Assembly (NCBI RefSeq): GCF_018130385.1
Contig: NZ_JAFCLU010000001.1
Location: forward strand, 558,001-622,000
DNA: 64,000 nt
Source: Bradyrhizobium sp. AUGA SZCCT0283
GTDB taxonomy: Bacteria > Pseudomonadota > Alphaproteobacteria > Rhizobiales > Xanthobacteraceae
Reading direction: 5' to 3'
The position numbers and the translations under genes were made by a program. Within the stretch, counting starts at the first letter, position 1. Each line of letters opens with the position of its first letter. Positions 46,984 through 56,266 of this stretch are shown one piece after another. A model generated the notes under the pieces. That model was not told the origin of the DNA and ran no database searches. It was given only the letters and a program-made list of their open reading frames with translations.

Positions 46984-48018
46984 CTATTGCGAAACCGTCT
47001 GCACCACGCTGCTGATCGGGCGGCTGGCAACCGCCGGCACCTTCTGGTCCTTCACCAGCATCGCATCGTATTCCGGCAAGGTTTCGAGTTGCTCCTTGGC
47101 CTTCATCTGCACGACCTTGTAGCCGCCGGCCTTGAGGCGGCGCAGCAGCGTCGGCAAGGCGATCGCCGTATGCTTCTGCAGATCGTGCATCAGGATGACG
47201 CCCTTGCCCTGCTTGTCGAGCTTGGTCATGACGTTCTGGATCACCTGGTCAGGACCCGACGACTTGAAGTCGTTGGAATCGACATCAACTGAAAACATCG
47301 AGATGTTGCGCGACGCGAGATAGCCGAGGGCGGGCTGCGTATGCGCGAGCCCAGGGAAGCGGAAGAACGGCGCGGGCGCTGCTCCCAGCGCCATCTTCAC
47401 GGCGCTAAAGCCCTTCTCGATCTCTTCCCTGACCTGCTGCTCGGTCAGTTTCTTGCTGTCGAGATGGGCGTGCGACCAGGTGTGCGAGCCGATGGTGTGG
47501 CCGGCGGACGCAACCTGCTTGAGGATTTCCGGATGGTAGGTGGTGTGCTTGCCGACCGGGAAGAACAGCCCCTTGGTGCATTCGTCCGAAAGCGCCTTGA
47601 GCACGGCAGGCGTGGTCGGCCATGGGCCGTCGTCGAAGGTGAGCACGATTTCCTTGTCGGTCAGGAAATCGAACTGCTTGTATTGCAGGAAGCCGAAGCC
47701 GGGGCCGCCGGTGGTGTCGATCACAACGACGCGGCTGACGCCGAGGGCATCGGGATTGGCGCAGGTCGATCGCACCGGCTGGGCTGCGGGAACGGGCGCG
47801 GGGGCAGGGGCCGGCTTCGAGAGAGAAGCCGTGATCTCGACGTCGTCCCTCAGCGCCGGCTTTGCCGCGGCCGGTGCCGGTAACGGCTCGGCCTTGCGGG
47901 CGGCGACGGTTTGGGGTGCGGCCGCGTCGGCGCGCGGCGAGGAGGTCCAGAACCAAACGCCGGTGATTACGACCGCCGTCACTACACTGGCCAGCATCAG
48001 GCCCAACGCATTACGCAT
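46984..48018 (-). CDS. Polysaccharide deacetylase (NodB-homology domain)
   Basis: 344 residues from the ATG at 48018. One N-terminal membrane anchor (about 5-25), a Pro/Ala-rich linker, then the NodB fold (about 125-330): motif TFDDGPWPTTPAVL (catalytic and metal Asp), SHTWSHAHLDSKK (metal His), RFPGLAHTQ and LMHDLQKHT. The active-site set looks complete. Likely substrate is an N-acetylated cell-envelope glycan; it is not a nodulation gene by context. Confidence 0.9.
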   Translation of the reverse strand: MRNALGLMLASVVTAVVITGVWFWTSSPRADAAAPQTVAARKAEPLPAPAAAKPALRDDVEITASLSKPAPAPAPVPAAQPVRSTCANPDALGVSRVVVIDTTGGPGFGFLQYKQFDFLTDKEIVLTFDDGPWPTTPAVLKALSDECTKGLFFPVGKHTTYHPEILKQVASAGHTIGSHTWSHAHLDSKKLTEQQVREEIEKGFSAVKMALGAAPAPFFRFPGLAHTQPALGYLASRNISMFSVDVDSNDFKSSGPDQVIQNVMTKLDKQGKGVILMHDLQKHTAIALPTLLRRLKAGGYKVVQMKAKEQLETLPEYDAMLVKDQKVPAVASRPISSVVQTVSQ

Positions 48019-48227
48019 CGCTACTCTTTCCACATACTCGGGGTACACACACGCAACGGGGCATTAGTGCCAACAAAGTCTTAACGTCTCCCGAACAGGC
48101 GCCGGTTAGGCGAACGGAATGAGAGGTTTGAGGTTGAGTGATGTCAGTCACAGTCGCCGCTCGGTTCCGGGCGCATGCTGCAACCATCAACAGCCGGTCC
48201 ACGTAGCTGGGCCAACAGGAGCCGAAA

Positions 48228-48509
48228 ATGACCGCAGCCTTCTTCAATACCGTTCGCAAGGTCAGTTTAGTGCTGGCCTTGACCACCCCGTTCGCCGCCG
48301 TCTCGTCGACCGCGAGCTTCGCCTTCAGCTCTGAAGCGCAGCAGCAGTGCACCGGCGACGCGTTCCGCCTCTGCAGTTCGGAAATACCCAATATCCCGAA
48401 GATCACCGCCTGCATGGTGAAGCATCGCGCCGATCTCAGCCCGGGCTGCCGCGGTGTCATGGACCGCGATCTCGCCGCCCAGAAATCCGGCAAGCTCGCC
48501 GCGCAATAA
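48228..48509 (+). CDS. Secreted cysteine-rich repeat protein (1)
   Basis: 93 residues, signal peptide to about 33 (TASFAFS). The mature part has four cysteines in the pattern C-x6-C-x13-C-x11-C (CTGDAFRLC ... ACMVKHRADLSPGCR), resembling the cysteine-rich repeat of Golgi apparatus protein 1. Function is unknown. A paralogue lies 0.26 kb downstream at 48770. Confidence 0.8.
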   Translation: MTAAFFNTVRKVSLVLALTTPFAAVSSTASFAFSSEAQQQCTGDAFRLCSSEIPNIPKITACMVKHRADLSPGCRGVMDRDLAAQKSGKLAAQ

Positions 48510-48663
48510 CCGGCTCATTCGTTTGGCTCTCGGGAACGCTTGCGTCGATGCGACGCAGGCGTTTTTCGCTTTTCAGGGCGTTCACCAGGCCCACGGTCGC
48601 GCGGTTTCGCTGTTCACAAATGCGTTGCCGGCCGAATTTCGGTGATCGGATTCCCATTCTGAC

Positions 48664-48728
48664 ACGTTTTCTTGACGCGAACCGGTGTCCTCCGAATCGA
48701 GCCCGACTGGCTTTCGTTGGAAAACGCT
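48664..48728. repeat. Palindromic repeat, GCGTTTTCTTG type (second copy)
   Basis: ACGTTTTCTTGACGCGAACC ... GGAAAACGCT, same family as 44541-44611. It lies between the two cysteine-rich genes, just before the promoter region of the second. Confidence 0.68.
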
Positions 48729-48769
48729 ATAGAACGCCCGGATTGCGTTCTCGTGTAAAGGCACAGCAA

Positions 48770-48991
48770 ATGACCAAGATCCTTTTCGTTATTCCCCTGA
48801 TCCTGATGGCTTCGAGCGCGTCGGCACAGACACAAAAAAAAGAGGGGCATGACGAGTGCGCGCGTGATGTCTCGCGGTTTTGCCGGGCGCAGATGCAGGA
48901 TGGCGATCAGATCATTCTGGCCTGCCTGAAGCAGAACCGCGCCAAGATCAGCAAGGCCTGCCAGCAGAAGCTGGCGAGCCACGGGCAGTAA
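48770..48991 (+). CDS. Secreted cysteine-rich repeat protein (2)
   Basis: 73 residues from the ATG at 48770, AAAGG eight bases upstream. Signal peptide to about 19 (SASA-Q), then the same four-cysteine pattern as the upstream protein (CARDVSRFC ... ACLKQNRAKISKAC). Tandem paralogues of this type look like a small periplasmic family of unknown role. Confidence 0.8.
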   Translation: MTKILFVIPLILMASSASAQTQKKEGHDECARDVSRFCRAQMQDGDQIILACLKQNRAKISKACQQKLASHGQ

Positions 48992-49005
48992 GATCTCTCG
49001 AGGGC

Positions 49006-50754
49006 TCAGCCGCCGTAGAGATAGTTCGGCAGCCACAGTGTCATGCCGGGCCAGAGATACATGATCACCATGCACAGGATCACGATCAGCATGTAGGGCA
49101 TCATGCCGGCGAAGATCTGGTTGAGGGTGACATGCTTCGGGGCGACGCCCTTGAGGTAGAACGCCGACATTGCGACCGGCGGTGACAGGAACGCCGCCTG
49201 CAAGTTCACGAATACCAACGTGCCCCAGAGGATCGGGTCGATGCCGAAATGCTTCAGCATCGGCAAAAAGATCGGCACGAAGATGATGATGATCTCGGTC
49301 CATTCCAGCGGCCAGCCCAGCACGAAGATGATCGCCTGCGACAGGATCATGAACTGCACCGGCGTCATGTTGAGCGAGAGTACCCAGCTCTCCAGCAGCG
49401 CCTGACCGCCGAGAATGGCGAACACGGCCGAGAACAGCGCCGAGCCGACGAACAGCCAGCACACCATGGCCGTGGTCTTCGCGGTCAGGAACACCGCTTC
49501 CTTGGTGCGCTTCCAGTCGAGCGTCCGGGCGTGGAACGCCAGGATGAAGGCGCCGGCCGCGCCGACCGCCGCGGACTCCGTCGCGGTCGTGATCCCGAAC
49601 AGGATCACCGCGAGAACGATCACCGTCAGGATGCCGAGCGGCATCACCGACGACGTCAGGAGCTTGAGCACCTCGAAACGCTCGCCGTTCATGCGCCAAT
49701 AGGAGCGCGCGTTCCACAGCAGCAATACGGCCGCGCTGATCCCGAACCAGAGATAGAACTGGAAGTCCGGGCCTTTTTCGGCGGGCGTGGCCTCCGGCGT
49801 CGCCACCGAGCTGCCGAGTTGCTGCAGTCCCTCAACCGGACCGGAGGCTGCGCCGGCCTGCTGATGGATCACGACATACCACCAGACGGTCGACAGCGTG
49901 ACGGCGGTGATCAGGAACGGTACCAGGGCGATGATGAAATTCTTCACCACCGCCCCGTAGGTCATCGGCCGGCCGTCGATCTCCAAAGTCTTCGCCTGCG
50001 CCGGCGAGGCCAGCGCCTTGAGCAAAGCGACGAGCATGTTCGGCGAATACAGCGTCTCGAACTTCGTGATCCAGGCCGGCACCTTTACGCGGGTCTGTTC
50101 CTCCGGCAACGTCGGCGCAATCTTCGGATTGATCAGCGCCCAGCCGATCACGTAGACGAGGTACAGGAACGCCAGGAAGAAGCCGGGGAACATCGCCGCC
50201 GCGTACAGCTTGACCACCGATTGCCCCGCGACGGCGGCGTAGACGATGATCATCACCGACGGCGGGATCAGAATGCCGAGCGTGCCGCCGGCGGTGATGA
50301 CGCCGGAGGCGAGCTTGACGTCGTAGCCGGCGCGCAGCATCGGATTGAATGCGATGACGCCCATCAGCACCACGACGGCGCCGACCAGGCCGCTGGCGAT
50401 TCCCCAGAACGTGCATACGATCAGGGTCGCCACCGCCAGCGAAGCCGGCACGCGACGGAACGCGAGCTGGATCGAATAGAACATCTTGTCGACCAGCGCG
50501 CCGCGCTCCATCACATATCCCATCAGCACGAACAGCGGGATCGAGATCAGGACGTCGTTGGTCATCGCGCCATAGGTGCGCTGAACCATCAGGTCGAACA
50601 CGCGATTCTGCGTCCAGTTCTGCGACGGATCGTAGAACGCGATGAAGCCGAAGAACATTCCGAGGCCCATCAGCGTGAAGGCCGTCGCGAAACCCATCAT
50701 GATGACGACGACGATCAGTGCCAGCATCAACAGGCCAAGTGCCGGATCGCTCAT
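49006..50754 (-). CDS. TRAP transporter large permease (DctM family)
   Basis: 582 residues, inner-membrane transport subunit. Start MSDPALGLLMLALIVVVIMMGFATAFTLMGLG and ASGVITAGGTLGILIPPSVMIIVYA near residue 155 are standard DctM. It is about 150 residues longer than the usual 430: an inserted loop with extra helices (about 225-360, with SVATPEATPAEKGPDFQF) splits the two halves. That variant is known among TRAP systems for 2-oxo or aromatic acids. The start overlaps dctQ by 4 bp. Confidence 0.92.
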   Translation of the reverse strand: MSDPALGLLMLALIVVVIMMGFATAFTLMGLGMFFGFIAFYDPSQNWTQNRVFDLMVQRTYGAMTNDVLISIPLFVLMGYVMERGALVDKMFYSIQLAFRRVPASLAVATLIVCTFWGIASGLVGAVVVLMGVIAFNPMLRAGYDVKLASGVITAGGTLGILIPPSVMIIVYAAVAGQSVVKLYAAAMFPGFFLAFLYLVYVIGWALINPKIAPTLPEEQTRVKVPAWITKFETLYSPNMLVALLKALASPAQAKTLEIDGRPMTYGAVVKNFIIALVPFLITAVTLSTVWWYVVIHQQAGAASGPVEGLQQLGSSVATPEATPAEKGPDFQFYLWFGISAAVLLLWNARSYWRMNGERFEVLKLLTSSVMPLGILTVIVLAVILFGITTATESAAVGAAGAFILAFHARTLDWKRTKEAVFLTAKTTAMVCWLFVGSALFSAVFAILGGQALLESWVLSLNMTPVQFMILSQAIIFVLGWPLEWTEIIIIFVPIFLPMLKHFGIDPILWGTLVFVNLQAAFLSPPVAMSAFYLKGVAPKHVTLNQIFAGMMPYMLIVILCMVIMYLWPGMTLWLPNYLYGG

Positions 50755-51419
50755 GTTTGCACGTCTCCGCCCATTCCGCGCTGGCGCGCCATTTCGTCGA
50801 TGCGCGCCGCGCCCTCGATCGCCATCTTGCGCGATTCTTCATCGACATATTCGCTGTGCGCGAGCTGTTCTTCGATGACGTCGATCTCGGCGACGTCCTT
50901 CAGCCGGCTCGGCCATTCGCCGGTCTGCAGGCAAACGACGCAGCGGACGATCTCGGCTATTCCCTGCAGCATGATCAGCGCGCCGGCGATCGGTATCACC
51001 GATTTGAAGTGGTAGACCGGCGGGCCGTCCGCAGTGACGTTCGAATGTTCAGCGATATGCCAGGAGTCCGCGGCGTAGAAATAGCCGGCATAGCAAAGCG
51101 CGGCGATACCGGGCAGGAAGAACACGATGTAGAGCACGAGGTCGAGCATGGCCTGGGTGCGCGGCCGCATCGAGGAGTAGAGGAAGTCACCCCTGACGTG
51201 GGCATTCTGCGCCAGCGTATAGGCGCCGCAGAGCATGAACAGCGACCCGTACAGCATGTTGTCCAGGTCGAAGATCCAGGACGTCGGCATATTCATGATG
51301 TAGCGCTTGAACACTTCGATACAGACGACGCTCATCAGCACGATCATCAGCCACGCGGTGGCCTTGCCGACCCAGGTGCTGATGCCGTCGATCGTGTGCA
51401 GAAAACTCTGGACGCTCAT
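50751..51419 (-). CDS. TRAP transporter small permease (DctQ family)
   Basis: 222 residues with four membrane helices (about 18-38, 52-75, 96-118 and 140-165), longer at the C-terminus than typical DctQ (about 170), ending in a charged tail RKMAIEGAARIDEMARQRG. TSWIFDLDNMLYGSLFMLCGAYTLAQNAHVRGDF is the family hallmark. It pairs with the large permease and is separated from dctP by a hairpin. Confidence 0.9.
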   Translation of the reverse strand: MSVQSFLHTIDGISTWVGKATAWLMIVLMSVVCIEVFKRYIMNMPTSWIFDLDNMLYGSLFMLCGAYTLAQNAHVRGDFLYSSMRPRTQAMLDLVLYIVFFLPGIAALCYAGYFYAADSWHIAEHSNVTADGPPVYHFKSVIPIAGALIMLQGIAEIVRCVVCLQTGEWPSRLKDVAEIDVIEEQLAHSEYVDEESRKMAIEGAARIDEMARQRGMGGDVQT

Positions 51420-51454
51420 GGGGTGCGATCGTTCAGCGCGAGGGATCCACAGTA

Positions 51455-51493
51455 CAAAGCACCATCCGGGTCGCGCGCCCGAACGGTGCTTTG
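51455..51493 (-). promoter_or_regulatory. Intercistronic hairpin between dctP and dctQ
   Basis: Perfect 9-bp stem CAAAGCACC/GGTGCTTTG (51455-51463, 51485-51493) with an inner CGGG/CCCG stem. No T-tract follows on the minus strand, so it is more likely a 3' stabiliser of dctP mRNA or partial attenuator than a full terminator. Confidence 0.65.
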
Positions 51494-51520
51494 CAGTTTA
51501 GAGCATTTTCAAGCGCGGCG

Positions 51521-52660
51521 TCAGATCTTCTTGGCCGCGCCGTTGGCGCCCCAATAGTGGTCATAGGCCATCTTGCGGCTCACCACCGTATCCTGCTCCC
51601 ACTGCGTCGTGCGCTTGGCGAAGGCGAGCTGCGATTGCAGGATTTCCTTGAACAGCGGATTTTCAGCCGATTTCTTCTTGACGACCTCGTCGTAAACCTC
51701 GAGCTGCTGCTTGAGAATGGCGTCGGGCGTCTTGTAGAACTTGACGTTGTCCTTGGTCTGCAGCTCGATGTAGTCCTTCGAATACCGGTCGATCGCCTTC
51801 ATAGACATGTCCGCCGAGGCGGCGTCGACGGCGTTGGCGATGATGGCCCGCATCTTTTCCGGCAGGGCATCGTATTTGGTCTTGTTGAAGGTGATTTCGA
51901 ACTGCTCGGCGTTCTGGTGGTAGCTCTGCAGCATGCAGACCTTGGAAACGTCGGCAAATCCAAGCGCGCGGTCCGAGGAAGCGTTGTTGAACTCGGCCGC
52001 ATCGAGCAGGCCGCGGTCCATCGCCGAGACGATTTCGCCGCCCGGCAGCGCGTTGACCGCGGCGCCCATCGCCGTGAACACGTCGATCGAGATGCCGACG
52101 GTGCGGTACTTCAGGCCCTTGAGATCGTCGGCCTTGGCGATCGGCTTCTTGAACCAGCCGAGCGGCTGCGTCGGCATCGGTCCGTAGGGGAACGAGACGA
52201 CGTTCGCGCCGATCGATTCATAGAGCTTGGCGAGGAGTTCCTTGCCGCCGCCGTATTTGTGCCAGGCCAGCAGCATGTTGGCGTCCATCCCGAAGCCCGG
52301 TCCCGAGCCCCACAGCGCGAGCGCGGTCTGCTTGCCATAGTGATAGACGAGCACGCCGTGGCCGCCGTCCAGCACGCCCTTGGATACCGCATCGAGCAGG
52401 CCGAAGGCGGGCACCACGGCGCCGGCCGGGAGCACCTCGATCTTGAGATCGCCGCCGGTCATGTCGTTGACCTTCTTGGCGTAGTCGAGGGCGTATTCGT
52501 GGAAAATGTCCTTTGACGGCCAGGTGCTCTGCCAGCGCATGCTGATCGGTCCCTGGGCGCTGACGATGGTCGGAGCGGCAACTGCCGTGGCGGCACTTGC
52601 CGCAGCCACTTTCAGGAAGCGGCGGCGCGTCGAAGTCTTGTCCTTGGTTGGCTTGGTCAT
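51521..52660 (-). CDS. TRAP transporter substrate-binding protein (DctP family)
   Basis: 379 residues with a Tat-like signal (TSTRRRFLKVAAASAATAVAAPTIVSA). The mature domain SMRWQSTWPSKDIFHEYALDYAKKV and GGEIVSAMDRGLLDAAEFNNASSD resembles the TakP-type 2-oxo-acid binders; in that family an Arg/Trp pocket holds the carboxylate, so an organic acid ligand is likely. It is first in the dctP-dctQ-dctM order, expected to be made in excess. Confidence 0.92.
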   Translation of the reverse strand: MTKPTKDKTSTRRRFLKVAAASAATAVAAPTIVSAQGPISMRWQSTWPSKDIFHEYALDYAKKVNDMTGGDLKIEVLPAGAVVPAFGLLDAVSKGVLDGGHGVLVYHYGKQTALALWGSGPGFGMDANMLLAWHKYGGGKELLAKLYESIGANVVSFPYGPMPTQPLGWFKKPIAKADDLKGLKYRTVGISIDVFTAMGAAVNALPGGEIVSAMDRGLLDAAEFNNASSDRALGFADVSKVCMLQSYHQNAEQFEITFNKTKYDALPEKMRAIIANAVDAASADMSMKAIDRYSKDYIELQTKDNVKFYKTPDAILKQQLEVYDEVVKKKSAENPLFKEILQSQLAFAKRTTQWEQDTVVSRKMAYDHYWGANGAAKKI

Positions 52661-52829
52661 GTGCGTCCTCCCGGTTGGACCGGTCCTTGGTCGGCCGGTC
52701 GTTGTTGATTGACGGGAACATTAGAGGCCGGGCCCAAGCTTTGGCAAGGATACGTTATACCAATGCGGCGTTAGGGTGCGGCGCGGTCGTGGGCAGCAAC
52801 CCGTGGCGCAATCCCTGGCGCAACCCTTA

Positions 52830-52854
52830 GGCCGGCCGGGCGGCCCGGCCGGCC
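52830..52854. repeat. GC-only perfect palindrome
   Basis: 12-bp arms GGCCGGCCGGGC/GCCCGGCCGGCC with a 1-nt centre, 42 bp after the MFS stop at 52896 and 170 bp before dctP. It is preceded by a degenerate 12-bp tandem GCAAYCCSTGGC. It may block read-through but has no T-tract. Confidence 0.6.
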
Positions 52855-52895
52855 GACGGCCCGGAGCGCCACGCGATCCCGGCGCACCGGCAAAA

Positions 52896-54587
52896 TCAGG
52901 TACTGCTCCCTGCCGCCGTCGCGACCACCGGCAAGACCTCGTTGGCGGCGCGGTCGGGGGTATCTTCCTTCCAGCGGACCGAACCGAACGGCCGCTCCAG
53001 CATGCGGCGGACGCGGATCGGGTCGGGCCCGAGATGAAAGTCGATCGCACGCTGGTGCAGGGCGCGCTCGGACTGCGTCGCGCGGTTTCGCTGGCGCAGA
53101 TAATCGAGCCAGGTCGGGCAGTGGTAGCGCTCGGTCCATAATTCCGGGTCGCCGATGTCGCGCGCAATCGACCAGCCATAGGCGCCGTTGCGCTGCCGGC
53201 TGAGCTGTACTTCCTGCATCACATTGTGGAATGCGCGGGCGCTGTCCTGCGCGACGCGATACTCGATCTCGACCACCAGCGGCCCGCTGCGCCCCGTCAG
53301 CGACAGCCGTACCTCGGGATCGGCCAGGAGTTCGGTGGCGTCCTCGTTGCGCGCGCCGACCGGCGGCATGCGCAGCCAGATTCCGAGCAGGGGCGAAATC
53401 AGCATCAGGCCGGCCGAAACCAGCAGCGCGGTCTCCACGCCGGCGAGGTCGGTGAGGTGTCCCCAGCCCCAGCTGCCCACCGCAATGCCGCCGGCGATCG
53501 ATGCCTGGAAAGCCGCCAGCGAGCGGCCTGCGACCCAGCGCGGCGCCGAAAGCTGCACGCCGATGTTGAACAGCGCGACCGCCAGCATCCATACCGCGCC
53601 GGCGATCACCAGGGCGATCGCCGTCAGGATGGCGTTCGTGCTCAGGGCGACCGAAGCGATCGCGCCGGCCATCGATATCGCGCAGGCCCGCACCGCGGCC
53701 TCGCCGCTCATGCGCCGGCGCACCTCGCCGATATTGAGCGCGCCGAACACCGCGCCCATGCCGAAGGCCCCGAGCATGATGCCGTAGGTTTGCGCGCCGC
53801 CATGCAGGAGGTCGCGGGCGACCAGCGGCATCAGCGCCGAAACCGAGCCGCCGATCACGCCGGTGACCAACGTCCTGATCAGGACGATCCGGATCGACGG
53901 CGAGTTGGCGATGTAGCGCACCCCCGAGACGATGGCGCGGTTGAGACGTTCGCGCGGCAGGCGCGACGGTTCGTGGGTACGGTTCCACAGAAACAGCACC
54001 ACCATCAGCGGCAGATACAGCACCGCATTGACGGCGAACGCCGCGACCGCGCCCGCGGTCGCGACCACGATGCCGCCGATCGCCGGGCCGAAGCTGCGCG
54101 CGATGTTGTAGCTGATGCCATTGAGCGCGACCGCCGCCGGCAGCGTTTCCGCCGGCACCTGCTCGCTGACCGAGGCCTGCCAGGCCGGCCCGAACAGCGC
54201 CATGCCGCTGCCGACGACGAAGCACAGCGCCAGCAGGATATTCGGCGTGACGAGGCCGAGCCACGCCAGCACCGTGAGCGTGGTCGCGCCGACCAGCGCG
54301 ATACCGAGCGAGACCAGGGCGACGATCCGCCGGTCGTGCATGTCGGCGATGGCGCCGGCCGGCATCGCGATCAGCATGATCGGCAGCATCAGCGCGGTCT
54401 GCACCAGCGCGACCTTGTCGGCGGAAGAGGTCATCTGCGTCATCGCCCAGGCCGCGCCGACGCCCTGGATCAATATCCCCAGATTGGATACGAGGCTGGC
54501 GAGCCAGATACGCCGGAACACCGCATGCCGCAGCGGCGCTGCGATGCCTTCCGTCGCAGGACGCGAGCGTTTCGGCTGGTCGGTCAT
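52896..54587 (-). CDS. MFS transporter with C-terminal ABM-like domain (MFS_3)
   Basis: 563 residues from the ATG at 54587. Twelve membrane helices (about 25-410) of the EntS/MFS_3 type (RHAVFRRIWLASLVSNLGILIQGVGAAWAM), then a soluble C-terminal domain of about 140 residues: EIEYRVAQDSARAFHNVMQEV, RNGAYGWSIARDI, CPTWLDYLRQRNRAT. This domain resembles a dimeric alpha-beta barrel (antibiotic-biosynthesis monooxygenase-like). Substrate is unknown. It lies 235 bp upstream of dctP in the same direction. Confidence 0.85.
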   Translation of the reverse strand: MTDQPKRSRPATEGIAAPLRHAVFRRIWLASLVSNLGILIQGVGAAWAMTQMTSSADKVALVQTALMLPIMLIAMPAGAIADMHDRRIVALVSLGIALVGATTLTVLAWLGLVTPNILLALCFVVGSGMALFGPAWQASVSEQVPAETLPAAVALNGISYNIARSFGPAIGGIVVATAGAVAAFAVNAVLYLPLMVVLFLWNRTHEPSRLPRERLNRAIVSGVRYIANSPSIRIVLIRTLVTGVIGGSVSALMPLVARDLLHGGAQTYGIMLGAFGMGAVFGALNIGEVRRRMSGEAAVRACAISMAGAIASVALSTNAILTAIALVIAGAVWMLAVALFNIGVQLSAPRWVAGRSLAAFQASIAGGIAVGSWGWGHLTDLAGVETALLVSAGLMLISPLLGIWLRMPPVGARNEDATELLADPEVRLSLTGRSGPLVVEIEYRVAQDSARAFHNVMQEVQLSRQRNGAYGWSIARDIGDPELWTERYHCPTWLDYLRQRNRATQSERALHQRAIDFHLGPDPIRVRRMLERPFGSVRWKEDTPDRAANEVLPVVATAAGSST

Positions 54588-54736
54588 GATCGGTTCCGTT
54601 GGCGTTCTGTCACCGGCTTGATTCCATTCCAACTTAAAGTGATGCCTGCGAAAACCCTGGCCTGTCCAGTCGTTAGACCGCTTTCGGCGGTGCTACAGCA
54701 CAGCTAAGGTACTGAAAAGCTACGGGAGGTTTCGAA

Positions 54737-56122
54737 ATGCGGCTGTCACGGCGGTTGATCCTGAAGGGCGCCGGAGCGCTGCCTTTGCTGGCTGGCTCAT
54801 TCGGTCTCCCGTTCCTGGACTGGCGGGCGCGGGCGCAGACGTCGCCGGCTGCATCCAGGCCGGCGGAGGTTCCGCCGGTTCTTTTCGTGCACGGCAATGG
54901 CGACCATGCGGCGCTTTGGATCACCACATTATGGCGCATGGAATCGAACGGCATGCCGCGCGAGCGAATGCTGGCGATCAATTTCACCGATCCGCTGGCG
55001 CGCACCGATGACAGAGTGGAGCAGGCAAACCGTTCCTCGACCGAAGATCAGCGCCGGGAGCTCGGCGAGGCCGTCAAGGAATTGCAGCGTCGCACCGGCG
55101 CGTCGCGCATCGCCCTCGTCGGCAATTCGCGCGGCGGCTATTCGATCCGCAATTACATCAAGAATGGCGGCGGCGCCGATATCAGCCATGCCGTGCTGTG
55201 CGGCGTCCCAAACCATGGCGTCTATGATTGGGACGACGGTCCGGGCGGCGAGTTCAACGGCCGCGGCCCGTTCCTGCGCGGCTTGAACGAGGGCGAGAGC
55301 GAGGTGACGCCGGGCACGGCGTTTCTCACCTTGCGCAGCGACGGTATCGACAAATTTGCGCAGGCCGACGGGCGCTTGGTCGGCAAGCCCGGCATGCCGA
55401 CCGGGGTGACGTCGGCAGGACCTGCGCTGAAGGGCGCGACCAATCTCGTGCTCGGCGCACTCGATCATCGCGAGGTCGCGTTTCATCCGCGCGCGTTTCG
55501 CGAGATCTATAAATTCATCGCCGCTCAAGAACCGTCGCATATCGACATCGTCCCGGAAGCGGAAGTCAAACTGAGCGGGCTGGTGACGGGGCCGGGCGGT
55601 GTGGTCACCAACCGTCCGGTATCCGGTGCGACGGTCGAAATCTATCGCGTCTCTCCCGACACCGGCGAACGGATCGGCGGGCCGATCCATTCGTCGCAAA
55701 CCGGCGCCGACGGCCGCTGGGGCCCGGCGCAGGTCGAGCCGAGCTGGTATCTCGAAATCGTGTTGGCATCGGCCGGCTCCCCCACGACGCATCTCTATCG
55801 CTCGCCGTTTCCGCGCTCCTCCGACATCGTGCATCTGCGCGCCGCACGCCCGCTCGGGCCGGCCGACGCCGGCGCGGGCGCCGTGGTCCTGATGACACGT
55901 CCGCGGGGCTATTTCGGCCTGCCGCGGGACGTGGTGTTGATCGACGGCAAGGAGCCGAAAGATGTGAAATCCGGCGTACCGACCGATGCGGTCACGACCT
56001 TGCGGCTTCCGGCGGAGGAGGTTGGCCGCCCCGTGGTAACCATGTTCAATGCGGAGCGGATCGTGGCGCGGGCCTGGCCGGCCTCGGAGAACCGCATTGC
56101 GGTTGCCGAACTGACTTACTAG
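54737..56122 (+). CDS. Exported alpha/beta hydrolase with C-terminal beta domain
   Basis: 461 residues with a Tat-like signal (MRLSRRLILKGAGALPLLAG, cleaved near ARAQ). Alpha/beta-hydrolase core: oxyanion segment VLFVHGNGDHAALW and nucleophile elbow ALVGNSRGGYS (Ser near residue 131), with a His in LGALDHREVAFHP. From about residue 275 a beta-rich region (LSGLVTGPGGVVTNRPVSGATVEIYRV) resembles a carboxypeptidase-regulatory/Ig-like domain. The substrate, an ester or a polymer, cannot be named. GGGAGG precedes the ATG. Confidence 0.82.
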   Translation: MRLSRRLILKGAGALPLLAGSFGLPFLDWRARAQTSPAASRPAEVPPVLFVHGNGDHAALWITTLWRMESNGMPRERMLAINFTDPLARTDDRVEQANRSSTEDQRRELGEAVKELQRRTGASRIALVGNSRGGYSIRNYIKNGGGADISHAVLCGVPNHGVYDWDDGPGGEFNGRGPFLRGLNEGESEVTPGTAFLTLRSDGIDKFAQADGRLVGKPGMPTGVTSAGPALKGATNLVLGALDHREVAFHPRAFREIYKFIAAQEPSHIDIVPEAEVKLSGLVTGPGGVVTNRPVSGATVEIYRVSPDTGERIGGPIHSSQTGADGRWGPAQVEPSWYLEIVLASAGSPTTHLYRSPFPRSSDIVHLRAARPLGPADAGAGAVVLMTRPRGYFGLPRDVVLIDGKEPKDVKSGVPTDAVTTLRLPAEEVGRPVVTMFNAERIVARAWPASENRIAVAELTY

Positions 56123-56179
56123 CTGTTTTGTTGATCGGTTGCGCCTTTGCGGCGCCCGGATCGGAGACATAGATGTGAT

Positions 56180-56254
56180 CGTAGCCCGCATGAGCGCAGC
56201 GATATGCGGGGCTTTGGCAGGATCCCGGATATCGCTGCGCTCATCCGGGCTACG
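56180..56254. repeat. Long palindromic repeat, CGTAGCCCG type
   Basis: Arms 56180-56205 and 56229-56254 match at 25 of 26 positions, with a 23-bp loop. It belongs to the same family as 26781-26817 and ends 12 bp before the P450 start codon. Confidence 0.85.
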
Positions 56255-56266
56255 AAAGTGGCATCG

